Positions 22,535 to 33,699 are shown, numbered from the stretch's first letter. The stretch is DNA of 64,000 nt from Oreohelix idahoensis (GCA_024509875.1 JAMPIV010018778.1:62001-126000); one strand, 5' to 3'. Notes: generated from the sequence alone by a model not told the origin. Numbers and translations are program-made.

Positions 22535-25305
22535 CCCTCTATTGGGCCTTGTTGCCATTTGGCAACATACCGTTTAAAGTCATCTATTTCACTATCCGGC
22601 GTTCAAATTAATATTTTTTTTGTTTTATTGTGTTCTAGAAACATTCCCAATTTTAAATTACCGGGTAACTCATTTGTCGGAGAAATACTTTTTTTTCACG
22701 CACTCTTTTGTCAAGGCATGGTAGCTGGTTTGCAAGATCGAATTGAGAGGTGAGTTTACTTCACATTATTTTTTAAAATTCCTTATGAAAACGGTGTATA
22801 AAAAATATGTTGAGTAACTTAAACCACTTATCTTTGTAACAAATGCTTTAATAGTTATAAATAAATAAAATAAGTTACTCTTATTTTACATTTTAGGTAT
22901 GTTGCCATTTGGCAACAAAAGTCGATTAAGGAATAAAAACCACTTCATGTTGCCAATTGGCAACAGTTGCTTTTTACCTAATAAATGATATTTAATGTTG
23001 TATTTCTCTGTAATCAACAACATTAGTATTTTATTCTCATTATAATTGATTAAACTTCATCATTTAAAAAAAAGTTGTTATTTGCAATTTTATGTATCCT
23101 AAAAAGGTCAATGTAAATAGTAGAATTACCAGTATAAATTACTAATAATATTGTAAATGAATAAAACATATTTACTTCATCTAGACTTGACTTTTAGAAC
23201 TAAACTACACATGATAACCACTAAAATTGCCAGTAATCACAAAACATAATGTATCATCAGATGAGATTTAAACAATTTTGTGATGAAAAACTTTTGAATT
23301 ACAAAATGTATATGTTGTCATTTTTTTTTAAATTTTTTTTTACAGTTAAACACAATGGATCCTCAAAAGTTTTACAGCCAAAAGACTACAATCTATAGAC
23401 CAATACCTGAGGCTTCTAGCGATAGTGAGCTGTCAGACAGTGAGGCTGAAGACATCCTGGATAACACGTGGCAACCCGGCCCTTCCTCGGACACAACCGA
23501 TTCAGGTTTGTTGAATTTAATTGATGTTTTTTTTTTAATGTGGCCACTTTATTTCAGACTGCAGTTGTAGCCTTGTCCATCAGTGTACAACCTATGTACA
23601 GTTTCAGCCTAGTCCATCAGGTACTAAATATCGGCTGACGGAGACTTACTTGTGGAACGCTTTATACCATAATGTGGATTAGAATAATTTTTATCATTAT
23701 TACTATTATCAGAATAATAACATGTACACCAGTATACCAATAAATGATTGTTTATGTTGCCAGATAATTAATATCTTTGTTATCTTTTTTTTCAGAATCA
23801 TCTGCATCAGAGCTGGAGGACACAGATGTAACCTTTGATCGTCGTCGGATGCTATGGAGACACCGTGAAGCCTCAGATGTATCTTCTGAAGCTCCGCCCT
23901 TCTCTGGTGATTCGGCACACGTATCAGTTACCTCAGAACCAATAGAATACTTCCGCAGATTCATTGATGATGATACAATGGCACATATGGTCACTGAATC
24001 AAACAAGTACAGCATCCAGAAAAACATCATGAAGCCTCTCAGATTGAGCCAGCCAGAACTGGAACAGTTTTTTTTTTTTGGAATTGCGTTTATGATGAGA
24101 ATGGAAACAAGGCATTGCATGTCTTGGCACTGTCCGCGCAAACCGGCTGAAAGGGTGTAATCTGTGTTCCGATAAGGAACTGAAAACGAAAGGAAGAGGG
24201 TCATCTGTTGTTTGTACTGCAGCAACAAACGGAGCCACATTGAAAGCTATCAAATGGTATGACAATAAAGCAGTCACACTGCTAAGCACCTATGCAGCAG
24301 TTGAACCAGAATGTGTAGTCAGAAGATGGGACAGAAAAGCCAAGAAGGAAATACACATTTCTTGCCCTGCAGCTGTGAAAGAATATAACATGTTCATGGG
24401 AGGGGTAGATTTGCTGGACTCCTTGCTGGCACTCTATCGTATACCTATTAGATCCAAGAAATGGTACCACAGAATATTGTTTCATTTCCTGGATGTTTCT
24501 GTGGTGCAAGCTTGGCTAACTTATTGTTCAGATGTGTGTAAGGATGGTATGGAAAAAAAGGACAGACTACCATTAGTTGATTTCAAGTTGCAGATTGCTT
24601 TGTGTCTCCTAAAAGCAGGAAAAAGTGAAAATAATAAAAGGGGAAGGCCATCAGGAAGCACTGAGACACAGCTGGTGGCTAAAAAGAAGAGAGGGCAAAC
24701 AGCAAATGTACCTCCTTTTCATGTCAGAACTGACAATGTTGGCCACAGCCCCAATTCCGTCACCAACAAAGGGAGATGCAAACTTCCTGGATGCAAGGGG
24801 TACTCCAGAACTGTCTGTGAGAAGTGTAACCTACACTTGTGCCTCAATAAACATTCAAACTGTTTCAAAGTATTTCATGAAACATGAGTGTGGAGCTGTG
24901 ATTGAGTCACGAGACAGAAGATTTTTTTTTTTCAGTAACTATATGTTTCATTGTATGTGTGGCATTTTCTGTATAAATTACACTTAACTTCATGAAGTTT
25001 CACAAATTTTGTTGTCTGCTATTTACTGTTTAAATATTAAATGTAGGTAGGGAGTAAAAAAAGGTGAAATAGATGTTGTTAGACATAAAAACATAGTTAA
25101 AAGATATATGTTGCCAAATGGCAACAATAAATGTTCCCAACCTTAATGGTGATTTGTTGCCAATTGGCAACATACCCATAAAACACTAACTAAACATTTT
25201 TTTGCCCAAAATTAACCTTCACACCACTTTTCAGACATGGGACAGCCATAAAAACCACTCCAAGAATTTTTTTTCCAACTATTTCATAAATGGCCCAATA
25301 GAGGG
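22535..25305 (+). mobile_element. piggyBac-type transposon with TTAA target duplication
   Basis: TTAA lies at 22531-22534 and at 25306-25309. The ends are perfect 14 bp inverted repeats: CCCTCTATTGGGCC at left, GGCCCAATAGAGGG at right. Five copies of a palindrome GTTGCCA-nn-TGGCAAC lie near the ends: 22551-22566, 22901-22916, 22949-22964, 25110-25125 and 25156-25171. It contains a three-exon transposase gene missing its catalytic core. The target is the RT region of the LINE. Confidence 0.97.
23355..24887 (+). pseudogene. piggyBac transposase, three exons, core deleted
   Basis: Exon 1 23355-23505 (MDPQKFY..., an acidic Ser/Asp-rich N-terminus), exon 2 23558-23620 (63 bp), exon 3 from 23796. 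Donors are CAG|GTTTGT and CAG|GTACTA, acceptors TTTCAG and TTTTTTTTCAG; all junctions are phase 1 and the frame is kept. Exon 3 has the family N-terminal domain (EYFRRFIDDDTMAHMV, LSQPELEQFF), then jumps at about 24105 to CLGTVRANRLKG in another frame. About 200 residues holding the first two catalytic aspartates are missing. The rest is present: KGRGS, IKWYDNKAV, MGGVDLLD (third Asp), and a C-terminal zinc-binding tail with CKLPGC, CEKC and CLNKH. The copy cannot encode an active enzyme. Confidence 0.9.
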
Positions 25306-26061
25306 TTAAGTTCAACACCAAGACAATCCCAAGAAGCAATAAATAATTTGTGTCATCTCTCGGTTAAAATTGGTCTCCAAATAAATGCCTCTAAAACTAA
25401 AGCTATGAACTTTTCTAACGAGACCTTTGATATCATCTTGAACGGGGAAAAACTACAGAAAGTTGAAAGTTTCAATTATTTAGGCAGTAAAATGACTCAG
25501 GATGGTGACACAACAAGAGAAATCCATACTAGAATTGCTTTGGCAGCTAGCGCCTTCAATAGATTATCTAACATTTGGAAATTACGATCATTGAATATAC
25601 ATACCAAGCTTCGTCTGTTTAATTCAAATGTTATCTCAGTGTTAACATACGGCTGTGAGAGTTGGAAAATAACAAAATCATTGGAGAACAAGCTGAATAC
25701 ATTCGAGAACAAATGTCTTAGAAAACTCATGAACATCAGTTGGAAAGAATTCAAGACTAATCGACAAATAAGAGAAGACTCTAGGCAGAAATATGTCTCC
25801 GACTATATAAGGAAAAGACGATGGTCATATATCGGTCATGTCCTACGAATGCAAAACAACAGAATACCACTACAGGCGCTCACTTGGGTTCCTGAGGGTA
25901 AGCGGAAAAAAGGAAGACCAAAAGAAACACTCAGAAGAACAATAATAAGAGAAGGAAGAACGTTGGGCCTAAATAATGTGCAAGAGCTAAGAGAAGTGGC
26001 GTCACAACGAACAACCTGGAGAGCACTGGTTTCTGCCTTATGCGCCGTGTTTGGCGCTTAA
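25306..26061 (+). pseudogene. LINE ORF2 C-terminal part, right of the piggyBac
   Basis: Continues the RT palm and thumb (LSVKIGLQINASKTKAM, FNYLGSKMTQDGD, VLTYGCESWKITKS). The LINE C-terminal region follows (RRWSYIGHVLRMQNNRIP, EGKRKKGRPKETLRRT), ending SALCAVFGA and a stop. No internal stop is present. Confidence 0.92.
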
Positions 26062-26063
26062 AG

Positions 26064-26183
<120 letters not shown>

Positions 26184-26224
26184 TTTGTTGTTGTTGTAAA
26201 TACTACAATTATTGGATAGGCCTG

Positions 26225-26365
26225 ATTTTTGGATTCGGAATGGGGATTGCGTTGGGCTAGCAGCCCCACCATGCAAAACGAATTGTACAGAAATTGCCAC
26301 TGCAAGGGCAGATAAATGCTTTGGCGCAGGAAGCAACAGCAGTGATGGCCTCCTGCATCATAAGG
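26225..26365 (-). repeat. Rep A copy, partial
   Basis: Blocks agcagccccaccatgcaaaa, aattgccactgcaagggcag and gtgatggcctcctgcatcat match Rep A in minus orientation. Confidence 0.55.
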
Positions 26366-26439
26366 TGCAAAAAAAAAAAAGGGAAAGGGGGGAGGGGGGG
26401 GAGTGAAGGATTATGGGATAAACTGTGTGTAAATAAGAA

Positions 26440-27070
26440 AAATTTAAATTTAAAAAATTAGGAAACCTACCCACCACAAAAATATTTATAGAATGCGTGA
26501 TTTCTGTATACACACAGTATCGTCTTCTATACTGCGGAGTTCGTGCACTGTGCTGAGATCCTCCTTGTGTGATCTATGAGAGGAGATCGTTGCACTTATG
26601 GAGTTGTCCGTGTGCAATGTTTTTTTTTCGTACGCCCGCTATTACTCGAGGCGAAATCTCAGGTTAGTATATGTAACCTGAGACTGACTTTACGTGAATA
26701 TCCCTTTTTTCTTGCACAGAGACAGGTGTCCCTCGCCATTCAGGCAGATACTCGCCGATTTCGGAGGTACTCATTAGAGCTGGGTCGGCTCAGGAGCCGC
26801 CAGTCCCTGGTCGACGATACTCCTTCAAATGTTCTCGCCAGGGTTCGAGTTAATCTAGTCCAAATCCCGGTCGACGAAAAATCTTCAAATGTTCTCGCCC
26901 GGGTTTGATCCTGGGTAACCCGGTCGCCAGCGCTGTGCTGTAACCACTACTCTGGCGCGGCTCCATGTCCGTGTGCAATGAAGGTGGTCCTTAAAAACAA
27001 AACCAAAGCAAGCCAAGCCAAAACCAAAGCAAGCCAAGCCAAAACCAAAGCAAGCCAAACCAAAATAAGA
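26440..27070 (+). mobile_element. SINE F copy, split by SINE D
   Basis: The left part matches 30900-31100 (gaaacctacccaccacaaaa, gtgctgagatcctccttgtg). The right part (26966-27070) continues with gtgcaatgaaggtggtcctt and the (AAAACC)-type tail. In this copy the tail has become a tandem array of aaaccaaagcaagccaagcc units (26998-27062). Confidence 0.75.
26620..26965 (-). mobile_element. tRNA-derived SINE D, full copy with 15 bp TSD
   Basis: On minus: head GGAGCCGCGCCAGAGTAGTG with A-box (CCAGAGTAGTGG) and B-box-like GGATCAAACCC. Two tandem copies of a roughly 60 bp block (catttgaag...tcgaccggga-like) and a poly(A) at the left end follow. The duplication tgtccgtgtgcaatg lies at 26605-26619 and 26966-26980. 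An ORF across it (26576-26908) is a by-product; the same peptide appears in the copy at 52156-52520. Confidence 0.92.
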
Positions 27071-27999
27071 GAAATGGTTACTACGTGGGTGATCATCTTG
27101 ATGTTATGTGCACTCTCTCCTTCTGTTACTTTAAAGGTAATAAAACGCCAAATTAAGATTATACGAGAGTATAATACTTTCTGTACTTGTGCAGAGTGCT
27201 GGAGAGTAACAGAAAAAGAGATGTCCAAACTTTCCACTCAGCCTGCCAAAGAAAATTATCCGAATGTTTTTGCCGAATAGCAGCTCCAACGAGGAACTGC
27301 TCACACGGTTTAAATGTTATTTTTTTTTAAAACACGGTTATTTTCATTTTCTAATTGTACCAAACGACATGTGATAATTACCGTAGTATGTTCTAACCAA
27401 CTCTTTGATACCGCTATCAATCATTATCCCTGACTAAGCACGGGAGAGGAAACATCGTGCGACACGAAAGGCTTAAAATGAGTCATTAATGTTACCAGGA
27501 GAGACAGAATGAGAAATGATGACGTCATATACACAGTAGGAACTAAATATAGCATCAAATACATAGATTGGGGGGAAGAGAACGAATGAACTTTATTTTC
27601 AAAGGGTTTTAGAATTAGGCACGCAGGTCCTCTCACGTTCTGACCTTCCTTTCTCTGTCTTTTATTCTGATTTCATTTATTCTCACATGCATTTTACATA
27701 TCAATTAAAAGGAATTCAACCGTTGTAAATGTAAAATATTAGCAGGGGGAGAGCGGGAAGTAGTTTGACCATCGCATAAGAACGGAGCCAGACCAACTAC
27801 CACTCCGCGCCCACATTAGTAGGTCTGTTTTTAGGGCGCATGGCTGACCCAGAAAGTAGATGGGTAGATAATGTAGCATAAATCCTTACAAGAACGCGGA
27901 CTCACAGCAACTAGTGAGTCATACTTGGTTCAAGAACGCAAATTTCAGCTCTCCCTCCCCCCTCCCAATGCTTCACTGCAAGAGGGGGCTAAACATGTA
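27071..27999. other. Unassigned, no gene seen
   Basis: Low-complexity AT-rich DNA with only short ORFs and no repeat core that I recognise. Confidence 0.5.
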
Positions 28000-28125
28000 A
28001 ATGAGTAAAGTCCAACTGGCAGAGTGGTTAAAGCTTTGCCTCTCGAGGCAAAGTTACAGGTTAGAAACCAGCTGTAAATGGGTACCCGACTCTGCTCTTG
28101 AGTTAGGGAACGCGAAATGGTCACT
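28000..28125 (+). mobile_element. SINE B copy
   Basis: A-box tggcagagtggttaaagc, decayed B-box region, then ctgtaaatgggtacccgact and gagttagggaacg as in the other SINE B copies. The B-box is partly deleted. Confidence 0.8.
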
Positions 28126-28314
28126 CCCACTTCATAAAGCTGAATCACGTATAGCGCTGTCGCTAACAATTTACTCCCCAACGGCATATATTGGAACTAC
28201 TGTTAATCTTTAATAGTAGGCAAAGTAATTGTACTACAATAGTTTTATCAACTTTAGAAACGCAATATAAGGTTAAAGGTAGTCTTATATCAGATACTGC
28301 CGTTGGGGGGGGTG

Positions 28315-28545
28315 TGAAGTGTTAGAGACTACAGTATACTAGGTCCAGCATCGAGAGGTGTGTGTGTGTGTGGGGGGGGTGACCAGTTCCCTTCCTCGCT
28401 AACTTTTCCGTCCCTAACTCAAGTGCACAGTCAGGTACCCATTTACAGCTGGGTAGACTGAAGTGTGTCGATACCGTGAATCGAACCTGGCGTCTTTGTC
28501 GCGACAGACCAGCGCTCTGACCACTCTGTCAATCGGACGCTATTT
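28315..28545 (-). mobile_element. SINE B copy, near full length
   Basis: Read on minus: CGATTGACAGAGTGGTCAGA (A-box), GGTTCGATTCAC (B-box), CTGTAAATGGGTACCTGACT, GAGTTAGGGACGG, then a C/CA-rich stretch and GTATACTGTAGTCTCTAACA. This is the best-preserved tRNA head of the family in the window. Confidence 0.88.
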
Positions 28546-28599
28546 AGAACGTAACATCCTCAAAAAGTCTTTTTTATATTCTAATTTGATGACACTACG

Positions 28600-29005
28600 G
28601 TCCTATTTTTTTAGCTGCGGTGTCTAAGCCACATCCTTGGTATTTGGTGGAAGGACAAAGTGACAAATGTCGAAATGTGGTCACGTGCTGGCCTTCAAAA
28701 CATGTATACACTGCTTAGACAGCGCAGACTACGCTGCTTGGCCATGTCCGTCGCATGGAAGATGGTCGCATCCCGAAATATATCTTCTGGGGGCAACTGG
28801 CAAAAGAACAGTTGGGCGACCGCTTCTGAGGTTCGAAGATATGTGCACGAGGGCACTGGACATAAATCCAGCAACCTGGGAAGATGAAGCTGCCGATTGC
28901 ACCAAGTGGCGATGCTTTCTACGGCGCCACCTCAGATTGGGCAGAAGAGGGGAGAAAACGTCGAAAATAAGCAGCTGAGGTCTGTCACCTCAGGGGCGCA
29001 TTCCC
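28600..29005 (+). pseudogene. LINE ORF2 C-terminal fragment (third family)
   Basis: The plus strand, with several frame changes, encodes WSRAGLQNMYTLLRQRRLR, a GHVRRMEDGRIPK-like block, RPLLRFEDMCTRALDINPAT and WEDEAADCTKWRC, the typical end of a LINE RT. It ends in (ATT)n near 29030. It is a decayed copy. Confidence 0.75.
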
Positions 29006-29519
29006 ATAGTTAGTTATGCCTGAAGGGATTATTATTATTACTACGGTCATATGGCCTACCAAAATAAAATAAAAAAAACAAATATTCAAACAAGACGAAA
29101 ACGAAAATCAACGGGACCCGTAGCCACTCCACGGCTACACTAGACTTTAAAATAGCTGTGACATTTCAGAGTGTGGACTTTCCCAAAAATGACGTCTCAG
29201 GGGCTTTCAGTTTCAGTATTTGTGTCGTAAGAGTTATTTTTGTCCACAACTGGTGTAGGAAATGTAACTTTTAATACTTTCAATAAATACTACCACATCA
29301 CAGTGTCTTTTATATTTGGACATGCGCCTCAATATAACCGGCGGACCTTGTGTCTAGACTGAACGTGTGGGGGAAAGGGGGGGGGGGGGGGGGGGGAAGA
29401 GAAACTCCTTTCAATAGCGGCCATTCGTGGATTGTTTCTAACTTTTTTTTTTCATTTGTATGTGAAGTGCGGGTTCATTGACAAACGCTGCTAGTTCCGA
29501 GTTTTCCCTCCATAAATTA
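29006..29519. other. Unassigned, no gene seen
   Basis: Contains a long G run (about 29375-29397) and no ORF of note. Confidence 0.5.
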
Positions 29520-29835
29520 GGTCACGAATAGGCTTAATCATTCGGTTTAATAGGCCACATACTTAGGAGACCCGCTGATAGCATTGCAATGCAGGTCTTG
29601 TTCTGGAATCCCCAGGGAAAGAGAAATAGATAGGGTCCCATACACGGAGAAGGGACATGGAGACAGACATGATAGAGATGAAGAAGACAGGGAAACACCT
29701 TGAACTTAATGGTACAAAACAGGAAGGCTAAGCATGAATATCTTGAACGCCCATGCTCCTCATTTGTCTTTTGATGCATCTTAAGAATAATGGGACCACC
29801 CCTGCAGAAGAACAAAAACGACAAGCAAGAACGTA
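29520..29835 (+). mobile_element. LINE 3' fragment (LFWNPQGKR family)
   Basis: The block gcaggtcttgttctggaatc plus cccagggaaagag marks the family; several frameshifts. Confidence 0.65.
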
Positions 29836-29839
29836 AAGA

Positions 29840-30510
29840 CTTTCAGAAAGGAGTCCTTGCTTAGAACGGCAAATGTAGCATTCTATAAAATGACAAGTAT
29901 TTTATACAACAACTCTTGGTCAATGGAAGTAAGAAAGAGAGTTCTTCAGTGTTATATAGAACCAATCTTGACATATGGAAGTGAGTCTAAGACAATTACT
30001 GAACAATAGGGAAAAGTACTAGAGGCCACAGAGATGTGGTTTTTCAGAAGAATGATAAAAATACCATGGACAGCCAAAAAGAGTAATGAAGATGCCCGGA
30101 AAGAGGCCAATGTGCAAAGGAAACTTATTTCACAAGTTAGAAAAAAGTAATCCATTTTTTGGGGCATGTTATGAGAAGAGGAAAGCTGGAATATATCGCA
30201 ACAACAGGTAAGATTGAAGAAAAAAAGAGATAGGGGAAGACAAAGAGAGCAAATACTGGACAGTTCGACATCGTGGTACGGAAAGAATTCAACAGCAGAA
30301 TTGATACATTGTACTGGAGACAGGAAGTTGTGGAGAGACATGATCTCCTATGCCACTAGGCATGGTACTTGAAGATGAAGAAGAAAAATGACTGACAATA
30401 CCACATATGACAAGTATAAAAAGAGAATTTCTCGGTATTCACAAAAGTCCTTTTAATAAGTATACATAAAATATAACAAACTCAATTTTGTATGAGTATA
30501 CGAGTTTAAA
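29840..30510 (+). pseudogene. LINE ORF2 C-terminal fragment and 3' UTR (SYATRHGT family)
   Basis: The plus strand with interruptions reads a LINE tail: GHVMRRGKLEYIATTGKIEE, RDRGRQREQILDSSTSW, WRDMISYATRHGT and a stop at about 30371. The 3' UTR (30372-30510) matches the inverted copy at 62430-62566, so the true 3' end is near 30510. Confidence 0.8.
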
Positions 30511-30539
30511 AACATCATCAGTGCTCTTCAACTTCTTAA

Positions 30540-30855
30540 GGCAAAAAGGCCTTCCACAAATTTATGCCAAGCCTTCCTTTGCTGTGACATTCATTTAATG
30601 TCTTTCCAGGTCATCTTTATGCCTTTGATGTCTATCTCCATTTCTCTTTTCCATGTGTTTTTTGGTGTCCCTCTATCTCTCGTTCTCTGGGTATTGCAGA
30701 ACAAGGACGGACTTGTAATGCTATCAACACAACAGGTTTCTTTAATGTGTCTTCTATCCAGTGTCATCATCTTCTCCTCACCACCTGTTCCAATTTCAAC
30801 ATTGGTGATCTTGTACCATTTCAATCTTTTTTTTCTAACAAGCACCCATTTATGG
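30540..30855 (-). mobile_element. LINE 3' fragment (LFWNPQGKR family)
   Basis: Minus-strand frame with LKWYKITNVEIGTGGEEKM, a mutated PSLFCNTQRTRDRGTPKNTW block and KMTWKDIK. Confidence 0.7.
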
Positions 30856-31140
30856 TCCCGTGTGCAAGTTGCACACATTAAAAATCCCACGGCAGTTGGA
30901 AATCGTAAAGAGTAGGCCTTTCAGGCCACTGCCCTGGCAAAATTTAAAAATTAGAAACCTACCCACTACAAAATATTTATAGAATGTGTGATTCCTATAT
31001 ACACACACTGGGATTCTTGCCGGTGCTATGGCGTTCGTGCACTGTGCTGAGATCCTCCTTGTGTGATCTAAGGAAGGAGATTGGAGCACTGATGGAGTAG
31101 TCCATGTGCAATGAAGATAGGCCTTAAAACCAAAACCAAA
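30856..31140 (+). mobile_element. SINE F copy, head missing
   Basis: Matches 61333-61620 in inverse: gtgcaagttgcacacattaa, aggccactgccctggcaaaa, tcctccttgtgtgatctaag. Ends in an AAAACC-type tail (cttaaaaccaaaaccaaacc). Confidence 0.8.
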
Positions 31141-31229
31141 CCCATGTATGAAAATGTAACTTCTTGGGTGTCTTTTTTTTTCTTTCTAACAAATTAGCAC
31201 TAGTTTAAATTATATAGAGCAAAACTACA

Positions 31230-31810
31230 GAGTAGGAGTAAAATGGAGAATTGCATGAGAACATTTTCTTTTAAAAAAATGAAGAGATGGACAGAGCATT
31301 TTGAGGAACTGCTAAATAGACCAGTTCCATGACCCCCCGAAGACTGTATACCACTCCACCTATGTTCCAGTCTTGACTTATGGATGCGAGCCATGGGCAA
31401 TGGCTACAACCTACATAAGCCAGTTCCAAAACCTCAGAAATGACATATTTGAGGAAGGTGGTTGAAGTAACAAGAAGAGACATAGTTCGCAACCAAACGA
31501 TACATCATGGCCTCAAAACCCAGCCCCTGCTGACCCAAGTGGAACAGTCCCAGCTACGATGTTTGGCCACGTCAACAGAATGGGAGAAAATCCCACAACA
31601 AATATGGGAAACCAAGAGTCAGGGATCCAAACCTCCAGGATGACTCAGAGTTTGCTGGGAGGAAAACATTAGACAATCTCTGAAGGACGAGGACTAGATT
31701 GGAACCAGGCCAGGAAGATGACCACTGATAGGAGAGTATGGAGCTCTTTCTGGCAAACCTTTACACCCCAGGGTAGAGGAGGAACGACTAAGTAGAAGAA
31801 TAGTCTGGAA
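31230..31810 (+). pseudogene. LINE fragment: RT part joined to C-terminal tail (WETKSQ family)
   Basis: KMKRWTEHFEELLNRPVP (the segment before the RT core) is followed, after a deletion, by LTYGCE and NQTIHHGLKTQPLLTQVEQ, WETKSQGSKPPG and ENIRQSLKDE. The core RT motifs are deleted. Confidence 0.75.
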
Positions 31811-31834
31811 GAGAGAGAATATATCAGCATACTT

Positions 31835-32345
31835 AAAAGAAGGATATCTCATTAAGTTGACAAAAAGGGCGATCTGAAAGAGTGCACAGATTATAACGGG
31901 AAAATGTTACTAAGAGTCTAGGGAAAAATATTATACTAGATCATCCTTGACAGACTCCCAAGCGCGACTAAGAAAAATTCTCCGAATCTTTTGGCCAAAT
32001 ACCATCAGCAAACAAGATCTGCTTACTCGGAGCAGGCAAGAGGACATGCACACCATCGTAGCTGGCAGACGCTGGAGTTGGGTTGGCCATGTCCTCAGAA
32101 GAGACCCTGATGCCATTACAAGAACAGCTATGCTATGGACCCCTGAAGGAAAACTAAAGAGAGGCCAACTAAAAACAACTTGGCGGAGAACTGTGGAGAC
32201 AGAGATGCAAAAAACGAACCAGAGTTGGGGCACTGTACGAAGGATGGCCACCGACTGAGCAAAGTGGAAACAATTTGTTGCTGCCCTACAAGACACCACA
32301 AGGCATGATGGCCACTGACTGCTATGACGGTCAGCGGCTAAGGAT
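31835..32345 (+). pseudogene. LINE fragment: RT entry segment joined to C-terminal tail
   Basis: A short LTKRAI/KECTDYNGK-like RT segment at 31835-31930 is joined to an open C-terminal frame (31947-32258). That frame has LRKILRIFWPNTISKQDLLT, RRWSWVGHVLRRDPDAITRT and EGKLKRGQLKTTWRRT. The 3' end (about 32290-32345) matches 15462-15545. Confidence 0.75.
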
Positions 32346-32379
32346 CAAAAGAAAAAAATCAATGACAGAATAAAAGATA

Positions 32380-32965
32380 ATTAACTGCAGGAGGAACATT
32401 CAAGCTTTTGACAAAATAGATCCTGTGTGGCTCAGATAGCCTCACTGCACATATAGCAGAAGGGAATTAAGAAGTGAATTCACTCTACTATTGGATTTGT
32501 GATCTAGGAAAAGACATTTGACAGTGTAGACAGAGAATCACTTTGGAAACTGATGAGGCCCAATTCATTCCTCCAAAAATTCCTTAACCTAATAAGAAAA
32601 ACATTGGAGGAGAAAATGGAGTTCTTAGAAGGGCAGCTTAGAGAGCCATAGAACTGGGGTGTAGCAAGGATGTCTCTTGTCACCATTTCTCACTGTAGAC
32701 TGGATTATGGAAACAACACCAACCACTAGAAATGGAATTCAACAAACTCTGACAAAGCAGCCTGATTTTGCTGATGACCCAGCCCCTCTATCTCACAATC
32801 AGTACCAGATGGAAGGTAAAATTAATCTACTAGATAACAGATCACAAAAATTGGATCTGAAAATCCATACACAAAAAAAAATTATGAGGATAAATGTAGC
32901 AAACGATAGTCAGACTGCAGTTAGAGAAACAGTAAATATTTCACACATAAAGGTATGTTTCAGGC
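32380..32965 (+). pseudogene. LINE RT core fragment, heavily mutated
   Basis: Plus-strand pieces correspond to the DFEKAFDSVDRESLWKLM-type, GVRQGCLLSPFL-type and FADD-type blocks. A readable stretch is WIMETTPTTRNGIQQTL at 32677 onward. The central ADD has become ADDPA. Many stops and frameshifts. Confidence 0.7.
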
Positions 32966-33024
32966 ACTTGTGAGAAATAAAGAAGTAGAAAACTAGACAA
33001 CAGAAAAACAACAGAAGCGAGTGG

Positions 33025-33095
33025 TTTACCAGAGAATCGAACCCCGGACCTTCAGATTGGCACCACCGCCTAGCTACAGAAGTGATTCACACTAT
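33025..33095 (-). mobile_element. tRNA-like sequence, probable SINE head
   Basis: On minus, an A-box-like TAGCTAGGCGG and a B-box GGGTTCGATTCTC at tRNA-like distance. No cloverleaf with a CCA-side stem is evident, so I call it a SINE remnant of a further family and not a tRNA gene. Its body extent is unknown (perhaps to about 33290). Confidence 0.45.
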
Positions 33096-33379
33096 CCTCC
33101 CTGCCAACTAGGCACCACAAAATAGTCCTTCGTAGACAGGGGTCTTTAGCGTGATTTGCAGCACGGAACACCAGATATGTACCTAGGGTGATCCAGCCTA
33201 ATTAATGATGCAATCACTTCTGTTGTCCCCCTATTATACAGTATAGGTCAGATTACACAAGACAAAGACCTTAATACTGTGTCTAGTAAATGATAGAAGA
33301 CTGAGAACAGTACAGGACAGAGGGTAGGTTTAGGTAGTGTATAAACATTTAAACAACCCTACAAAATGTGGGCTGATTC

Positions 33380-33640
33380 ATACAATTTGCTAGCAGCAAA
33401 AAAGTTGGAGGAAGAGGTAGAAATATTAAAATAATTAAGAAAGACAAGAGCGGTTTTCTCTACAGCCATAAACCATACTGAAATCTTAAGAAACCCATTT
33501 TTTAAAAAACTTGAAAAAAAAATTTTAAGCTAAAGTTTCAAGTACCTCGGCCCAGAAACATAGAGATACAACAAAAATGATAAGAAGTTGGAGAATTTTA
33601 TAAAATATGTAATTTATGTACAACATAATGGTTACTTTCA
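33380..33640 (+). pseudogene. LINE RT thumb fragment
   Basis: The sequence around ttcaagtacctcggcccaga and agagatacaacaaaaatgat parallels 41390-41510, and both resemble the FKYLGxxxTEDG-type RT segment. Decayed. Confidence 0.45.
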
Positions 33641-33699
33641 CAACTGCTGAGTGTTAGCATGGGTAAAACCAGAAGTGAAGTGCAGCTCACAATTTCCAG

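Larger units (their letters stand above)
20490..26063 (+). mobile_element. APE-type LINE, 5' truncated, split by a piggyBac element
   Basis: LINE coding sequence runs 20507-22534 and resumes at 25306-26061 on the other side of a 2,771 bp piggyBac insertion. Removing the insert and one TTAA copy leaves the reading frame continuous across the site (DDVAFL followed by SSTPRQ). The 5' end is missing part of the endonuclease domain. The 3' end passes from the stop codon at 26059 into (TTA)n and (TA)n. Confidence 0.93.

Noticed and set aside
26576..26908. 110-codon ORF whose peptide recurs at 52248-52463
   Set aside because: Recurrence is explained by two copies of SINE D in the same orientation, not by a protein family.
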